Below are positions 34,666 to 43,686 of a stretch of 64,000 bases of DNA, piece by piece. The DNA lies in contig DASRHT010000018.1 in NCBI GenBank assembly GCA_035650355.1, forward strand, positions 62,001 through 126,000. Reading direction: 5' to 3'. This DNA comes from DASRHT01 sp035650355 (GTDB taxonomy: Bacteria; Chloroflexota; Ktedonobacteria; Ktedonobacterales; Ktedonobacteraceae). Below the pieces are notes generated by a model that saw nothing but the letters and a program-made list of their open reading frames with translations, was not told the DNA's origin and ran no database searches. Position numbers and translations under genes: made by a program. How positions within the stretch are numbered: the stretch's first letter is position 1; each line of letters starts with the position of its first letter.

Positions 34666-36756
34666 ATGACAGGTATCACAACATCGGCCACGCTCGCACA
34701 ACTCGTTGAACGCTCGCGCAAGCTGGGGGCGGATCGCTCCGTCTGCAACTGGGGAGGGGGCAATACCTCCGCCAAAGCGCACGAGATCGACTTTCGCGGT
34801 CGTCCGGCGAGTATTCTGTGGGTCAAAGGCTCCGGCTCCGATCTTGCAACGGTCACATCGGCCTCGTTTACCGGGTTATACCTGGACGATGTATTGCCCT
34901 TGCTGCAACGCGAGCGTATGAGCGATAGCGAGATGGTGGATTATCTTGCGCACTGCTTCTACGAGCCAGGTCGCCCGCGTCCTTCCATTGAGACCCTGTT
35001 GCATGCTTTCCTGCCCTTTGCCCACATTGATCACACCCATGCCGATGCGACAAACTACTTCGCCTGTGCTGCCAATGGTGAAGAACTGGCGCGGGCCTGC
35101 TTCGGTGATGACCTGATCTGGATACCGTACCGTCGTCCGGGCTTTGGACTGGCGCGCGAGGTCGCTTTAGCCGTCCGCGCCAATCCGTCCGCGAAGCTGG
35201 TGATCCTTGCCAAGCACGGCCTCATCACCTGGGGCGAGAGCGATGATGCCTGTTACTCCTCCACCCTCTTGACCATCTCACGGGCGCGTGACTATGTCGA
35301 GTCTCGCCTTGCTTATGCTGCTCGCTCGGTTTTCGGCGGCGCTCGTTTCGGCATGCTTCCCGCGCAGGAACGGCGTGCCATCGCAGCGCAGATCGCCCCC
35401 ATCTTACGCGGGCTGGTCTCAGTAGAAACGCGGCAGATTTTGCGTTTCGAGCATGACGAAGATGTATTAATCTTTGGCGGGAGCCAGGATGCTCCACCCC
35501 TGACAACCATTGGTGCGGCCTGCCCCGATCATCTTGTTCACACCAAACCGTGGCCCCTGCTCGTCGCGTGGATGCCCGATCAGGATAGCGCATCGCTCAT
35601 AACAGCTTTGCAAGCTGGCGTAACGGCGTACCGGGCAAAATACCATCACTACCTTGAGGTAAACGCGCGACAGAACCTCGATCCTGCTGCCGCCTCGCCT
35701 GTTTATCGTACGGAAGACGCCGGTATTGATCCATCTCCGCGCGTAATTCTGATCCCGGGGGTGGGCATGTTTACCACTGGTAAGGATGCCGCAATGGCCG
35801 ATGTTTCCGCTCAACTTTACCATCGTGCCATTGCGGTAATGCGCGGTGCGGAGGCATGTGGCGGCTTTATCTCGCTCTCTGACGCCGAAAGTTACGCTGT
35901 CGAGTACTGGCCGCTTGAACAGTATAAGCTGAAGCTGGCTCCGCCCGAACGTGAGTTCGCTCGCCATATCGCGCTGGTCACGGGCGCGGCTGGCGGCATC
36001 GGCTCTGCTATCTGCCGCCGTCTCGCTCAGGATGGCGCGCATATCGTGGCGACCGACATTGACCTGGCCGGGGCAGAACAACTCGCAGCGTCCCTCAACC
36101 AGCACTTTGGTGCCGGCAGGGCTGTGGCGATACAAATGGATGTAACCAGCGAAATAAGCATACAGGAAGCTTTTGAGCAGGCGGCCCTGGCGTTCGGTGG
36201 CATTGATGTGATTGTCAGCAACGCCGGATTGGCCTCCAGCGCGCCGATTACTGAGACGACGCTCTCGCAGTGGAATACAAACTGGAATGTGCTGGCGACC
36301 GGCTACTTTTTGGTCGCGCGCCAGGGGTTCCGTCTCTGGCAGGCGCAGGGACGTGGCGGCAATCTGGTCTTCGTCGCCAGCAAGAACGCCCTGGTTGCTG
36401 GTAAGAATGCCGCCGCCTATTCGACAGCCAAAGCTGCTGAGGCGCACCTGGCACGCTGCCTGGCGGAAGAGGGCGGACAATTTGGCATTCGTGTCAATAT
36501 AGTCAATCCTGACGCGGTACTGGCCGGATCGCGTATCTGGAATAGCGCGTGGCGACAGGAGCGGGCAGCAACGTACGGCGTTGCTCCCGAGCAGCTAGAG
36601 GACGTATACCGCAAACGGACAACGTTAGGCGTTAACATTTTGCCTGAAGACGTCGCCGAAGCCGTTGCCTTCTTCGCCTCGCCGACGCGTTCAATAAAAA
36701 GCACCGGCAATATCCTCAATGTCGATGGCGGCGTCGCCGCAGCCTATCCGCGCTGA
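34666..36756 (+). CDS. Rhamnulose-1-phosphate aldolase / short-chain dehydrogenase fusion
   Basis: A 696-residue bifunctional enzyme. Residues 1-410 are a class II aldolase domain with the zinc motif HTHAD, splitting rhamnulose 1-phosphate to dihydroxyacetone phosphate and lactaldehyde. Residues about 425-696 are a short-chain dehydrogenase with TGAAGGIG (near 437) and the YSTAK active site (near 583), which would convert the lactaldehyde. This fusion is known as a RhaD-ADH or RhaEW type protein. It lies between isomerase and kinase; its end is separated by only 13 bases from the kinase start. Confidence 0.92.
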   Translation: MTGITTSATLAQLVERSRKLGADRSVCNWGGGNTSAKAHEIDFRGRPASILWVKGSGSDLATVTSASFTGLYLDDVLPLLQRERMSDSEMVDYLAHCFYEPGRPRPSIETLLHAFLPFAHIDHTHADATNYFACAANGEELARACFGDDLIWIPYRRPGFGLAREVALAVRANPSAKLVILAKHGLITWGESDDACYSSTLLTISRARDYVESRLAYAARSVFGGARFGMLPAQERRAIAAQIAPILRGLVSVETRQILRFEHDEDVLIFGGSQDAPPLTTIGAACPDHLVHTKPWPLLVAWMPDQDSASLITALQAGVTAYRAKYHHYLEVNARQNLDPAAASPVYRTEDAGIDPSPRVILIPGVGMFTTGKDAAMADVSAQLYHRAIAVMRGAEACGGFISLSDAESYAVEYWPLEQYKLKLAPPEREFARHIALVTGAAGGIGSAICRRLAQDGAHIVATDIDLAGAEQLAASLNQHFGAGRAVAIQMDVTSEISIQEAFEQAALAFGGIDVIVSNAGLASSAPITETTLSQWNTNWNVLATGYFLVARQGFRLWQAQGRGGNLVFVASKNALVAGKNAAAYSTAKAAEAHLARCLAEEGGQFGIRVNIVNPDAVLAGSRIWNSAWRQERAATYGVAPEQLEDVYRKRTTLGVNILPEDVAEAVAFFASPTRSIKSTGNILNVDGGVAAAYPR

Positions 36757-36769
36757 GAAGGGAGAGAAC

Positions 36770-38227
36770 ATGGCGACACGCAATCTAGCTGCCGTCGATC
36801 TGGGCGCAGAAAGCGGACGCGTTATTCTGGCCCGCTTCGATGGACAAAATCTTGGCCTTGAAGAGGTTCATCGTTTCCCCAACCAGCCGGTAATGATGCG
36901 TGGGCATCGCTTCTGGAATATGCCGGGTCTATGGAACGAAGTCCTCGTCGGGCTGCGAAAGGCGAGGCAGCTTGCGGGGAGACTCGACAGTGTGGGCGTC
37001 GATACCTGGGGAGTCGATTATGGCCTGGTAGATAGGAACGGTCTCCTGCTCGGTCTGCCGTTTCAGTACCGCGATCAGCGCACACATGGCGTGATGGAGC
37101 AGGTCTTCGCCCGCGTTCCTCGCGATCTATTATACCAGCGCACAGGGATTCAGTTTTTGCCCATTAACACCCTCTATCAGCTCTATGCTCACGAACGTAT
37201 GCAGCCCGGCGACTTGGGCCGCGCTCACCGCCTGTTGCTGATCCCCGACCTATTACACAACTGGCTCTGTGGCTCGGAACTGTCTGAATACACCAATGCC
37301 ACCACAACGCAGTGCTGGGACCCGGTTGCCGGAGTCTGGGCGACTGACCTGCTCGATCAGCTAGCAATCCCGAGCGCGCTGCTACCGCCCGTGGTCGAAG
37401 CTGGTACGTTGCTCGGCGAGGTGCTGCCGGAATGGCGCGATGATTTTGGGGTGACGAAGGTCGTCGCGCCCGCGACGCATGATACCGGCTCGGCGATTGC
37501 CGCGCTTCCCGCTCAGCATGCTGATGGTTGGGGCTATATCAGCTCCGGTACCTGGTCACTGGTCGGGGTAGAACTTCCTCAGCCGGTAATGACGCAGGAG
37601 TCGCTCAGCGCCAACTTCACCAACGAAGGTGGCGTTTTTGGCACAACGCGCTACCTCAAAAACATTATGGGATTGTGGCTGCTGCAAGAGTGCCAGCGCA
37701 TCTGGAGACGCGACGGCCATCCTGTTGACTATGACATGCTGCTAGCGGCTGTAGATGCAGTTCCGGCCTTTGCTGCTCTCATCGACCCTGATGATCCGCG
37801 TTTCCTGGCTCCCCAGGATATGCCGAAGTCTATCAATGCCTATCTACTTGAGCGTGGACGGGACCCGCTCACGGCTCCGGCGGCGTTTGCGCGCTGCATT
37901 ATGGAAAGTCTCGTATTGCGCTATCGTCAGGTATTTCAGCAGATCAATCAGCTTACAGGAGTCAGCATTAAACAGATACATATAGTCGGCGGCGGTGCGC
38001 GCAATGCCCGGCTCAATCAATGGCTGGCTGATGCACTTGCCATGCCGGTGGTCGCCGGGCCGTTTGAAGCAACAGCGCGGGGAAACGCCCTGATGCAACT
38101 GGTGGGCCTGGGCGAACTGCACGGCTTGAGCGAGGTACGCACCATTGCGCAACATACGCCCACGCAGCTTTACATGCCTGACCTGAGCAGACGCGCCGCC
38201 TGGGATGAGGCCGAGCAGTGCTTGTGA
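36770..38227 (+). CDS. rhaB: Rhamnulokinase
   Basis: A 485-residue FGGY-family kinase that phosphorylates rhamnulose with ATP. N-terminal phosphate-binding loop AAVDLGAESGR, substrate-region GVDTWGVDYGL, adenine-site strings SSGTWSLVG and GGGARNARLNQ. ATG 36770 follows AGGGAGAG; an upstream in-frame ATG at 36719 lies inside the aldolase gene and is less likely. Last gene of the operon; no clear terminator in the 93 bases before the convergent STAND gene. Confidence 0.93.
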   Translation: MATRNLAAVDLGAESGRVILARFDGQNLGLEEVHRFPNQPVMMRGHRFWNMPGLWNEVLVGLRKARQLAGRLDSVGVDTWGVDYGLVDRNGLLLGLPFQYRDQRTHGVMEQVFARVPRDLLYQRTGIQFLPINTLYQLYAHERMQPGDLGRAHRLLLIPDLLHNWLCGSELSEYTNATTTQCWDPVAGVWATDLLDQLAIPSALLPPVVEAGTLLGEVLPEWRDDFGVTKVVAPATHDTGSAIAALPAQHADGWGYISSGTWSLVGVELPQPVMTQESLSANFTNEGGVFGTTRYLKNIMGLWLLQECQRIWRRDGHPVDYDMLLAAVDAVPAFAALIDPDDPRFLAPQDMPKSINAYLLERGRDPLTAPAAFARCIMESLVLRYRQVFQQINQLTGVSIKQIHIVGGGARNARLNQWLADALAMPVVAGPFEATARGNALMQLVGLGELHGLSEVRTIAQHTPTQLYMPDLSRRAAWDEAEQCL

Positions 38228-38320
38228 TGCTTCATATAACCTCCGAAGCGTTCTCGCGCTGCCAGCGTCCTGCCGTGCGGTCAAGACCCGGCCCGCTGTT
38301 TTCCTGAAAGAAGGCAGATA

Positions 38321-41158
38321 TCATGAGGGGTTGCGCCGGAAAAATTTAGACCAGATGCCTGACTTGCGGCTTTCTAAGGGCTTTTGAGTCAAAAGCGAGG
38401 CGTAGCTATCTCGTATTTCTGAGGTGATGAAATGCTCAGTACCAAGATGCTCTTCACCTATCTGAAGAGCTCGTTGATACTGTGGTTCAGCCTGGGCTCT
38501 CAGGCCCAGCCTATGATAAAGGTGAGCCAGGTTATAGAGTGGAAAAACTAGGCCGGAGTGATTGGCTCCCATCAAATGTTCGGTGACTGCAATGGAACCC
38601 TGGTAAAATTGCTCTGCTGCATCGTATATCCTTTTTTCATCGGCGAGTAACCCGAGATTATTCAAAACGGGTGCCATATCCTGATGTATCTTTTGCCCCG
38701 GCTCCTGATAAATATTGAGCGCTCTGATCAACATTTGCTCAGCTTTTTTGCGCTTTTTGGCCTTTCTGTATAACTCACCCAGATTCGTGAGCGTTCGTGC
38801 GAGATCAAGCTTTTGCGGCCCGGGGAACTGCTCCTGGATTGCTAGCGCCTGTTGATACAGGCGTTCCGCTTTGGCGTATTTTCCTTGCATCTGGTAAAGT
38901 GCTGCCAGGTTGTTCAAACTCAACGCCAGTTTACCGTCCACGAACTCTGCTCGCGCAGAGATGGATTGTGCAAGGAATGTTTCAGCTTCAGCAAGATTGT
39001 CTTGATGCAGGCAACAGGTGCCCAGATCATTGAGCGTTGTTGCCAGATCAGGATGAGTATCGCCCAGATACTGCTTTTGCAGCTCCAGGGCTTCTCGCAG
39101 CACCGTTTCGCCTTTTGCGTACCTCCCCTGTTCAATGTAAAGCACTCCCAGACTAATCAGGCTTTGGGCGCGAAAGCGGTTTTCCGGTTGCTTTTCTCGG
39201 ATCGCCAGCGCCTTTACGAGATAGTCCTCGGCCAGATCATACCGTCTCTGTAAGCGATACAATTCACCAAGATTATTGAGCGTGGTGGCTATTTCAGGAT
39301 GATCTGCTCCGTAATGGCGCTCCAAGATGGTGAGGGCTTGTTGATAGTTTTGCTCTGCGTCGGCATAACGTCCCATGAGGTGGTATAGCCCTGCCAGGTT
39401 GTTGAGGCTGTTCGCAACGTCTGGATGATTATCAGCCAGCAATCGCTGGCGTATAGCCAATGCCCGCAGATAGAGCGCTTCTGCTTCTGCATACTTGCTC
39501 TGATTAGTGTAAAGGAGCGCACGATTGTTCAGTTCAGTTGCAGTTTCCAGCGTTGCCTCTTCTATGGAAGCCTGTTGTATCGGCGGATTTTCTCCATAAG
39601 AGTTTAATGCTGCCTGGAGGTTTCCCTGATCTCGGTACATTTCTGCTCTATTGCCCTTAATGGCAGACATAATCAGAGACACAGCCTCCGACTCCTCTGC
39701 CTGCGCTTCCAGTATCTCTTGAGCCTGTTGATAAAAGTCTTCAGCCTGCTGGTAATATCTCTGTACTTGATAAATCATTGCAAGCATATGCAAGATGACC
39801 GCAGCCATGATATCCTCTCCACAATCCTGGAATATGCGTAAAGCAAGGGTATAGAATTGCCTGGCCTCCTGATAGCGTGCTTGTTTTTGTGCGTAAATAC
39901 CTGCTTTATAGAATAACGCTCCAATTGAAGAGAAAAAAAGTTCATGTTGTAAAATCCATTGCGTACATTCCAGAACGTGCGGCATATATTGTGCGCAGAT
40001 TTGCCATTGCTGCGTATCTTCCGGGTCGGGAAACGTATCCCTGAGAGCTGGTACCACCTGCATGTTGATCATAACTTTTTTTTCCAAGTCGGTAGCGGCA
40101 TCTCGAATAACAGATTGCACGAGCCGGTGAATACTAAAAAAACTTTTATCTCCCTGACGCGCGATAAGTGAATAGCGTAATAATATTTTCATGGAGCCAT
40201 CAAAAGAGAGGGGATCACTGGCTATTTTTTTTAAGGGAGAGCTTACCCAGGGAGATTGAAACGTCTCAAATGCTCCATAAATCATTGCTTCAGGAATGGC
40301 ATCTGGTGCTAGATAGGCACTGAAACGCAGCAACTCAGCCGCTGCGGTATCGGCCTCGCGCACCTTTTCAAAAGCGAGCGACCAGGTGGTAGCGACCGAT
40401 TCGGGATAATCTTGTGCGAGGCTACCACGCTGGCCGAGCAGTTCATTACGACGGGTGCGATACAGTGCAAGATATTCTGGTAATGGGCAAGGAGCTTCCA
40501 GGATAAAGGCTCCGGCCTGATCTAAAGCGAGTGGAAGCCCATCCAGTTCCTGTGAGATAGCGCCCGCGAAGCTCTTATCTTCTGTATTAGCCATATCCAA
40601 TGAGGCTGATGCATCAAGGAAGTGAGCCCTGCGTAGGAGGAGCAATGCGCCAGTCTCCGGGTCCATTTTCTCAAGATCAAGGTGTTGAGCAAGCCCGGCG
40701 AGCGCATAAGCGCGGGTGGTAAAGAGTAGATGACCAGGCCCTTTAGGCAGAAATAGTTCGGCAATAGTTAAGTCGTCGATGTTGTCGTAGATCAGTAGCC
40801 AGCCGCTATTGCTACGGAGCCAGCTTAAAACTGCCTGAACTCTTTTCATGTGATCCTGTTCATGGCGCTCAGGTAGTTCCAGCACATTAGCCAGTTCAAT
40901 CATATCGTCAATGAGATTTGTTTTTGTATCTGCCCGGACCCAAAAGACTGCTGTATACTCTGAGCGGTAGCGATAGGCATATTCGAGTACAGTCTGCGTT
41001 TTTCCGATCCCTCCCAGACCACTGATGCCCAGGGGATGAGGAACAGAGGCTGCTTCATCGACCTCGAATGATTGATGAATCTGGGTAAGTATATCCTCTC
41101 GTCCTGTGAAGAGCGGATTGCGGTGATAGGGGACGCACCAGATATTTGGAGTTGGCAT
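38321..41158 (-). CDS. STAND (NB-ARC) NTPase with long TPR tail
   Basis: A 945-residue protein. Residues 1-30 carry NIWCVPYHRNPLFTGRE, a lead-in typical of bacterial NB-ARC proteins. The P-loop GLGGIGKT is at about 48-55, Walker B LLIYDN at 121-126 and sensor TTR at 147-149. Winged-helix material follows to about 400, then more than ten TPR units (NNLAxLYxxxGxYxxAExxYxxAL) to about 930. ATG 41158 is chosen because GGAGGAG lies seven bases before it. The open frame runs another 70 codons upstream into repeat copy C, which is not coding. Such proteins act as NLR-like sensors or scaffolds. No effector domain is present. It is a paralogue of the TIR-STAND protein 2.5 kb away. Confidence 0.9.
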   Translation of the reverse strand: MPTPNIWCVPYHRNPLFTGREDILTQIHQSFEVDEAASVPHPLGISGLGGIGKTQTVLEYAYRYRSEYTAVFWVRADTKTNLIDDMIELANVLELPERHEQDHMKRVQAVLSWLRSNSGWLLIYDNIDDLTIAELFLPKGPGHLLFTTRAYALAGLAQHLDLEKMDPETGALLLLRRAHFLDASASLDMANTEDKSFAGAISQELDGLPLALDQAGAFILEAPCPLPEYLALYRTRRNELLGQRGSLAQDYPESVATTWSLAFEKVREADTAAAELLRFSAYLAPDAIPEAMIYGAFETFQSPWVSSPLKKIASDPLSFDGSMKILLRYSLIARQGDKSFFSIHRLVQSVIRDAATDLEKKVMINMQVVPALRDTFPDPEDTQQWQICAQYMPHVLECTQWILQHELFFSSIGALFYKAGIYAQKQARYQEARQFYTLALRIFQDCGEDIMAAVILHMLAMIYQVQRYYQQAEDFYQQAQEILEAQAEESEAVSLIMSAIKGNRAEMYRDQGNLQAALNSYGENPPIQQASIEEATLETATELNNRALLYTNQSKYAEAEALYLRALAIRQRLLADNHPDVANSLNNLAGLYHLMGRYADAEQNYQQALTILERHYGADHPEIATTLNNLGELYRLQRRYDLAEDYLVKALAIREKQPENRFRAQSLISLGVLYIEQGRYAKGETVLREALELQKQYLGDTHPDLATTLNDLGTCCLHQDNLAEAETFLAQSISARAEFVDGKLALSLNNLAALYQMQGKYAKAERLYQQALAIQEQFPGPQKLDLARTLTNLGELYRKAKKRKKAEQMLIRALNIYQEPGQKIHQDMAPVLNNLGLLADEKRIYDAAEQFYQGSIAVTEHLMGANHSGLVFPLYNLAHLYHRLGLRAQAEPQYQRALQIGEEHLGTEHFITSEIRDSYASLLTQKPLESRKSGIWSKFFRRNPS

Positions 41159-41285
41159 GCGTATACTCCTCCAATCAATCACAGTGCCATTTTTCCTAAT
41201 ATCCGGCATAAAATATATCTTTATCGATTTTATTATAGTATACTTTCTTATAGAAGAAAATAGCAACTGAAGATCGTATTTCGGG

Positions 41286-41451
41286 CAGGGCTTCGCAAAA
41301 GTTGTCTTTTCATCCTGAACGGCTCGCAAGCGAGCCGTTGGGGAGAGGAAGGTGCTGGCGGTGGGCACAGCCCACCGCCAGCACCTTCCTCTCCCTGTGA
41401 GCGCCTGTGGCGCGAGCAGTCAGAGCGTGCAGCGACGTTTGCGAAGCCCTG
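41286..41451 (-). repeat. Palindromic MITE-like repeat, copy C
   Basis: Same element as copy A in inverse orientation: ends AGGGCTTCGCAAAAG and TTTGCGAAGCCCT, with the central hairpin GGTGCTGGCGGTGGGC / GCCCACCGCCAGCACC. It lies 127 bases upstream of the STAND gene start. Confidence 0.8.
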
Positions 41452-41704
41452 TATTTCGGGTGATAGGAAGTAGCAAGGGATTTGAAAAAGCCCGAGCCAG
41501 ATATTCTTTCGTCTGGACAGGCTGATCCACCACTAAAAACCATTCACTTTTCTTATAGTAATGCTACCTCCTACAGGTATATCTTGTTGCTTGCAGCTTG
41601 GAGGTATTGCTCTTCTCTGGCCCACACTGCCGGGAGGTTTCTACCGGCACTTATCGGCTTAAAAACTTTCAATGAGCCAGAGAGGGCAGTAGGTGCTCCT
41701 GCTT

Positions 41705-41765
41705 TAAGATTACTGAATAATACTGTCAATCTCAATGAGCAAATTTGTCAATAAGTATTGACAAT
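41705..41765 (-). promoter_or_regulatory. Shared 60 bp regulatory element, copy 1 (inverted)
   Basis: Read on the minus strand, this stretch aligns along its length with copies 2 and 3: ATTGACAAATTTG, then CATTGAGATTGACAG, then AGTAATCTT. It contains the near-perfect palindrome TTGTCAATAAGTATTGACAA at 41745-41764 and two TTGACA units 22 bases apart. It is immediately upstream of the XRE regulator gene, suggesting autoregulation. Confidence 0.7.
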
Positions 41766-41787
41766 GGGAATGGGTTGGTGTAAAGAG

Positions 41788-42639
41788 ATGAGCCAGAATC
41801 ACAGAAAACGTTCCGATAGTCCTTTTGGGAAAGCACTCAAGGAGTTATTGCGACGCAAGGGTCTGACCCAGGCCGCTCTAGCTCAGGAGAGCCTGGTTCC
41901 GGCAGAAACACTGTCTCGCATGATCAAAGGCGAGCGGCTCAATGGCACAAATACGCGCATGCACCTGCGCAATATTGTGCGAGCCTGCTACGATCTTGGC
42001 GTGATTCGCTCGGTTGAAGAGGCAAATTATTTAATAACGCAGATCCCTAGCACGAAAGAACTTGACAGGCGCGACAAAGATGATCGGGCGTTGCTGCTAA
42101 AGTTAGAAACATCAACGGCAAAAGAACCGTCTGGTCCAGCAAAGTGGGATGGAGAACTGGCGAAAAGAAATCGTAAAGAAATGCTGACAATTGAGGATAT
42201 TGCCTGGTCTCTTTATGTCGAATTGATGACCAGAATTGCCACTCAGCCTCTTGCCTCCGAGCAGGGCTTGCTGCGCGAGGCGTTGAATTCCTTGTACGCC
42301 CTTTTTATCGAAACGCGTATGACGCTCCACAACGCCGGAGCCCAGCTTGCTGCGGCGGGTGAGCAGCCCGTGGGCCTGATAGGGATTAGCATCCTCAACG
42401 AGGGATTAAGACCATTTATGACCAAGTGGCATCCGCTCTTGCAGCAGTATGAGAAGGAACGCCGGGAGAATAAAAGTGCGTACCAGCACGAAAAGGAGTG
42501 GAGACGAGCGGAAGAAATGCGCCAGGAATTAGCCAGACTTCAGGAGCGCCTGGATAAGTACGCTGAAGCCCTGGCGCAGATTATCGGTATTCCCCATAGA
42601 AAAGCTCTCGGGTTCAACCAGGATGCCGGTGACGCATGA
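41788..42639 (+). CDS. XRE-family transcriptional regulator
   Basis: A 283-residue protein with an N-terminal XRE-type helix-turn-helix (about residues 13-60: LKELLRRKGLTQAALAQES, then PAETLSRMIKGER). The middle is helical with no known ligand domain; residues about 225-275 are a Lys/Glu/Arg-rich coiled coil. ATG 41788 is preceded by AAAGAG; in-frame ATGs at 41764 and 41773 are possible. It sits between the two STAND genes and next to copy 1 of the shared element, so it is the best candidate for the regulator of the GTPase locus (inference). Confidence 0.85.
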   Translation: MSQNHRKRSDSPFGKALKELLRRKGLTQAALAQESLVPAETLSRMIKGERLNGTNTRMHLRNIVRACYDLGVIRSVEEANYLITQIPSTKELDRRDKDDRALLLKLETSTAKEPSGPAKWDGELAKRNRKEMLTIEDIAWSLYVELMTRIATQPLASEQGLLREALNSLYALFIETRMTLHNAGAQLAAAGEQPVGLIGISILNEGLRPFMTKWHPLLQQYEKERRENKSAYQHEKEWRRAEEMRQELARLQERLDKYAEALAQIIGIPHRKALGFNQDAGDA

Positions 42640-42662
42640 TGTAACAGTCGCGTGGGCAGCCC

Positions 42663-43151
42663 TCAAAGACTGGCACGAGCAAGCAGCGCTTGCAGGCCAA
42701 CGCAGCGCGCCGTAAGGATCTGCGTCCGACTGATCCAATCGCAATAACCACCCTGCTCAAAGCGCGATCCGTCAGTTGGAGCTTTGCTTCGTGGCATATC
42801 GGTAATATCGATCATAAAAAAGTGGGCGATAGTATCGGCCTGTTTGGTCAGATAGCCCGAGCCAAGCGGAACAAGCTGAGCAGGGGCGGCCACAACGCCA
42901 GCTTCTTCATAAAGTTCTTTGAGAGCGACATGCAGCGGATCAGTCTCCGGCTCGCACTGACCGGTGATGGCACATAGCTCGATCTGCTGACCGTGGGCAG
43001 GACACGCTTCAAAACGACCAAGCAGGTAGGCATCTTGTTTGGGACAACGATAGGGCAGAAGATAAACAACGGAGTTGTGGGTGTGAGTAAAAATGTAATC
43101 ATCACGGCTGATAACACTCAGTCGAGAATGTGTGAAAAGCACTGTTTCCAC
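42663..43151 (-). CDS. NUDIX-like hydrolase
   Basis: A 162-residue protein starting at GTG 43151, chosen because GGAGG lies five bases before it; the open frame extends 41 codons further to a TTG without a ribosome site. A NUDIX box is recognisable (GQCEPETDPLHVALKELYEE) but the conserved Glu of the GE half is shifted or replaced and Arg of REL is Lys. NUDIX enzymes cleave nucleoside diphosphate-X compounds. It converges with the XRE gene and is divergent from the TIR gene. Because TIR domains often split NAD, an ADP-ribose-type substrate is tempting but not shown. Confidence 0.65.
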   Translation of the reverse strand: METVLFTHSRLSVISRDDYIFTHTHNSVVYLLPYRCPKQDAYLLGRFEACPAHGQQIELCAITGQCEPETDPLHVALKELYEEAGVVAAPAQLVPLGSGYLTKQADTIAHFFMIDITDMPRSKAPTDGSRFEQGGYCDWISRTQILTARCVGLQALLARASL

Positions 43152-43307
43152 AATATCCTCCCTCTCACTATGCTCTGGTATCGCTCTAAACAGATTATCC
43201 GGTAAATATAAAGAGAAGAGCCTGAAAGCATGAAATCTTCCGCAATGTGGCGTAACTACGTTGATTGCTAACAACGTGGGCTATTTTACCCAGCGCTACA
43301 ATGCGCT

Positions 43308-43474
43308 GTCAAGCATCCTGCATTGACACCTGGAAGCTATTCTGTCAACAATCATGCTTTAAATAAGACATTCTGACAATATTTTCCGTCCAAAATCGTA
43401 ATTTCCACCATAAAGCCGTCAATTTCGCATTGACAAATTTCACTAATGAAATTGACAAAATTATTAAGTAATCT
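43308..43474 (+). promoter_or_regulatory. TTGACA/TGTCAA-rich control region incl. shared element copy 2
   Basis: Copies of TTGACA, its inverse TGTCAA or close variants occur at about 43308, 43323, 43343, 43373, 43417, 43430 and 43452. The last part, 43416-43474, is copy 2 of the shared element: GTCAATTTCGCATTGAC palindrome, TTGACA at 43430 and again at 43452 (22 bases apart), then AGTAATCTT. It lies in the 535-base gap upstream of the TIR-STAND gene; no gene is seen in that gap. Confidence 0.65.
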
Positions 43475-43483
43475 TACAGAAAA

Positions 43484-43527
43484 GGAGACGCTGCCGCTAT
43501 ATCTGGCATCTCCTCTCTGGATTTTTT
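43484..43527 (+). terminator. Possible attenuator before the TIR-STAND gene
   Basis: GGAGA (43484-43488) and GCC pair with GGC and TCTCC (43509-43513), with a small bulge, followed by ATTTTTTATA. It resembles a weak intrinsic terminator placed between the control region and the TIR gene 160 bases on. Confidence 0.4.
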
Positions 43528-43686
43528 ATAACACAATCGTTTTTCATTCTATATAAACAGGATCATCTATCTTGTCGCCGATTTAAGAGCAATGCTTGCA
43601 AAGAGCAGTGAATTTCATATAGCCAGAATCATAGTATCGATGTCAGGTCGTTTGACCATTGATTACTTGTATATGGAGCTAAAAAG

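Noticed and set aside
39000..41000. Repetitive minus-strand sequence considered as tandem DNA repeat
   Set aside because: It reflects TPR units in the STAND protein; the repeats are at protein level and diverged at DNA level.
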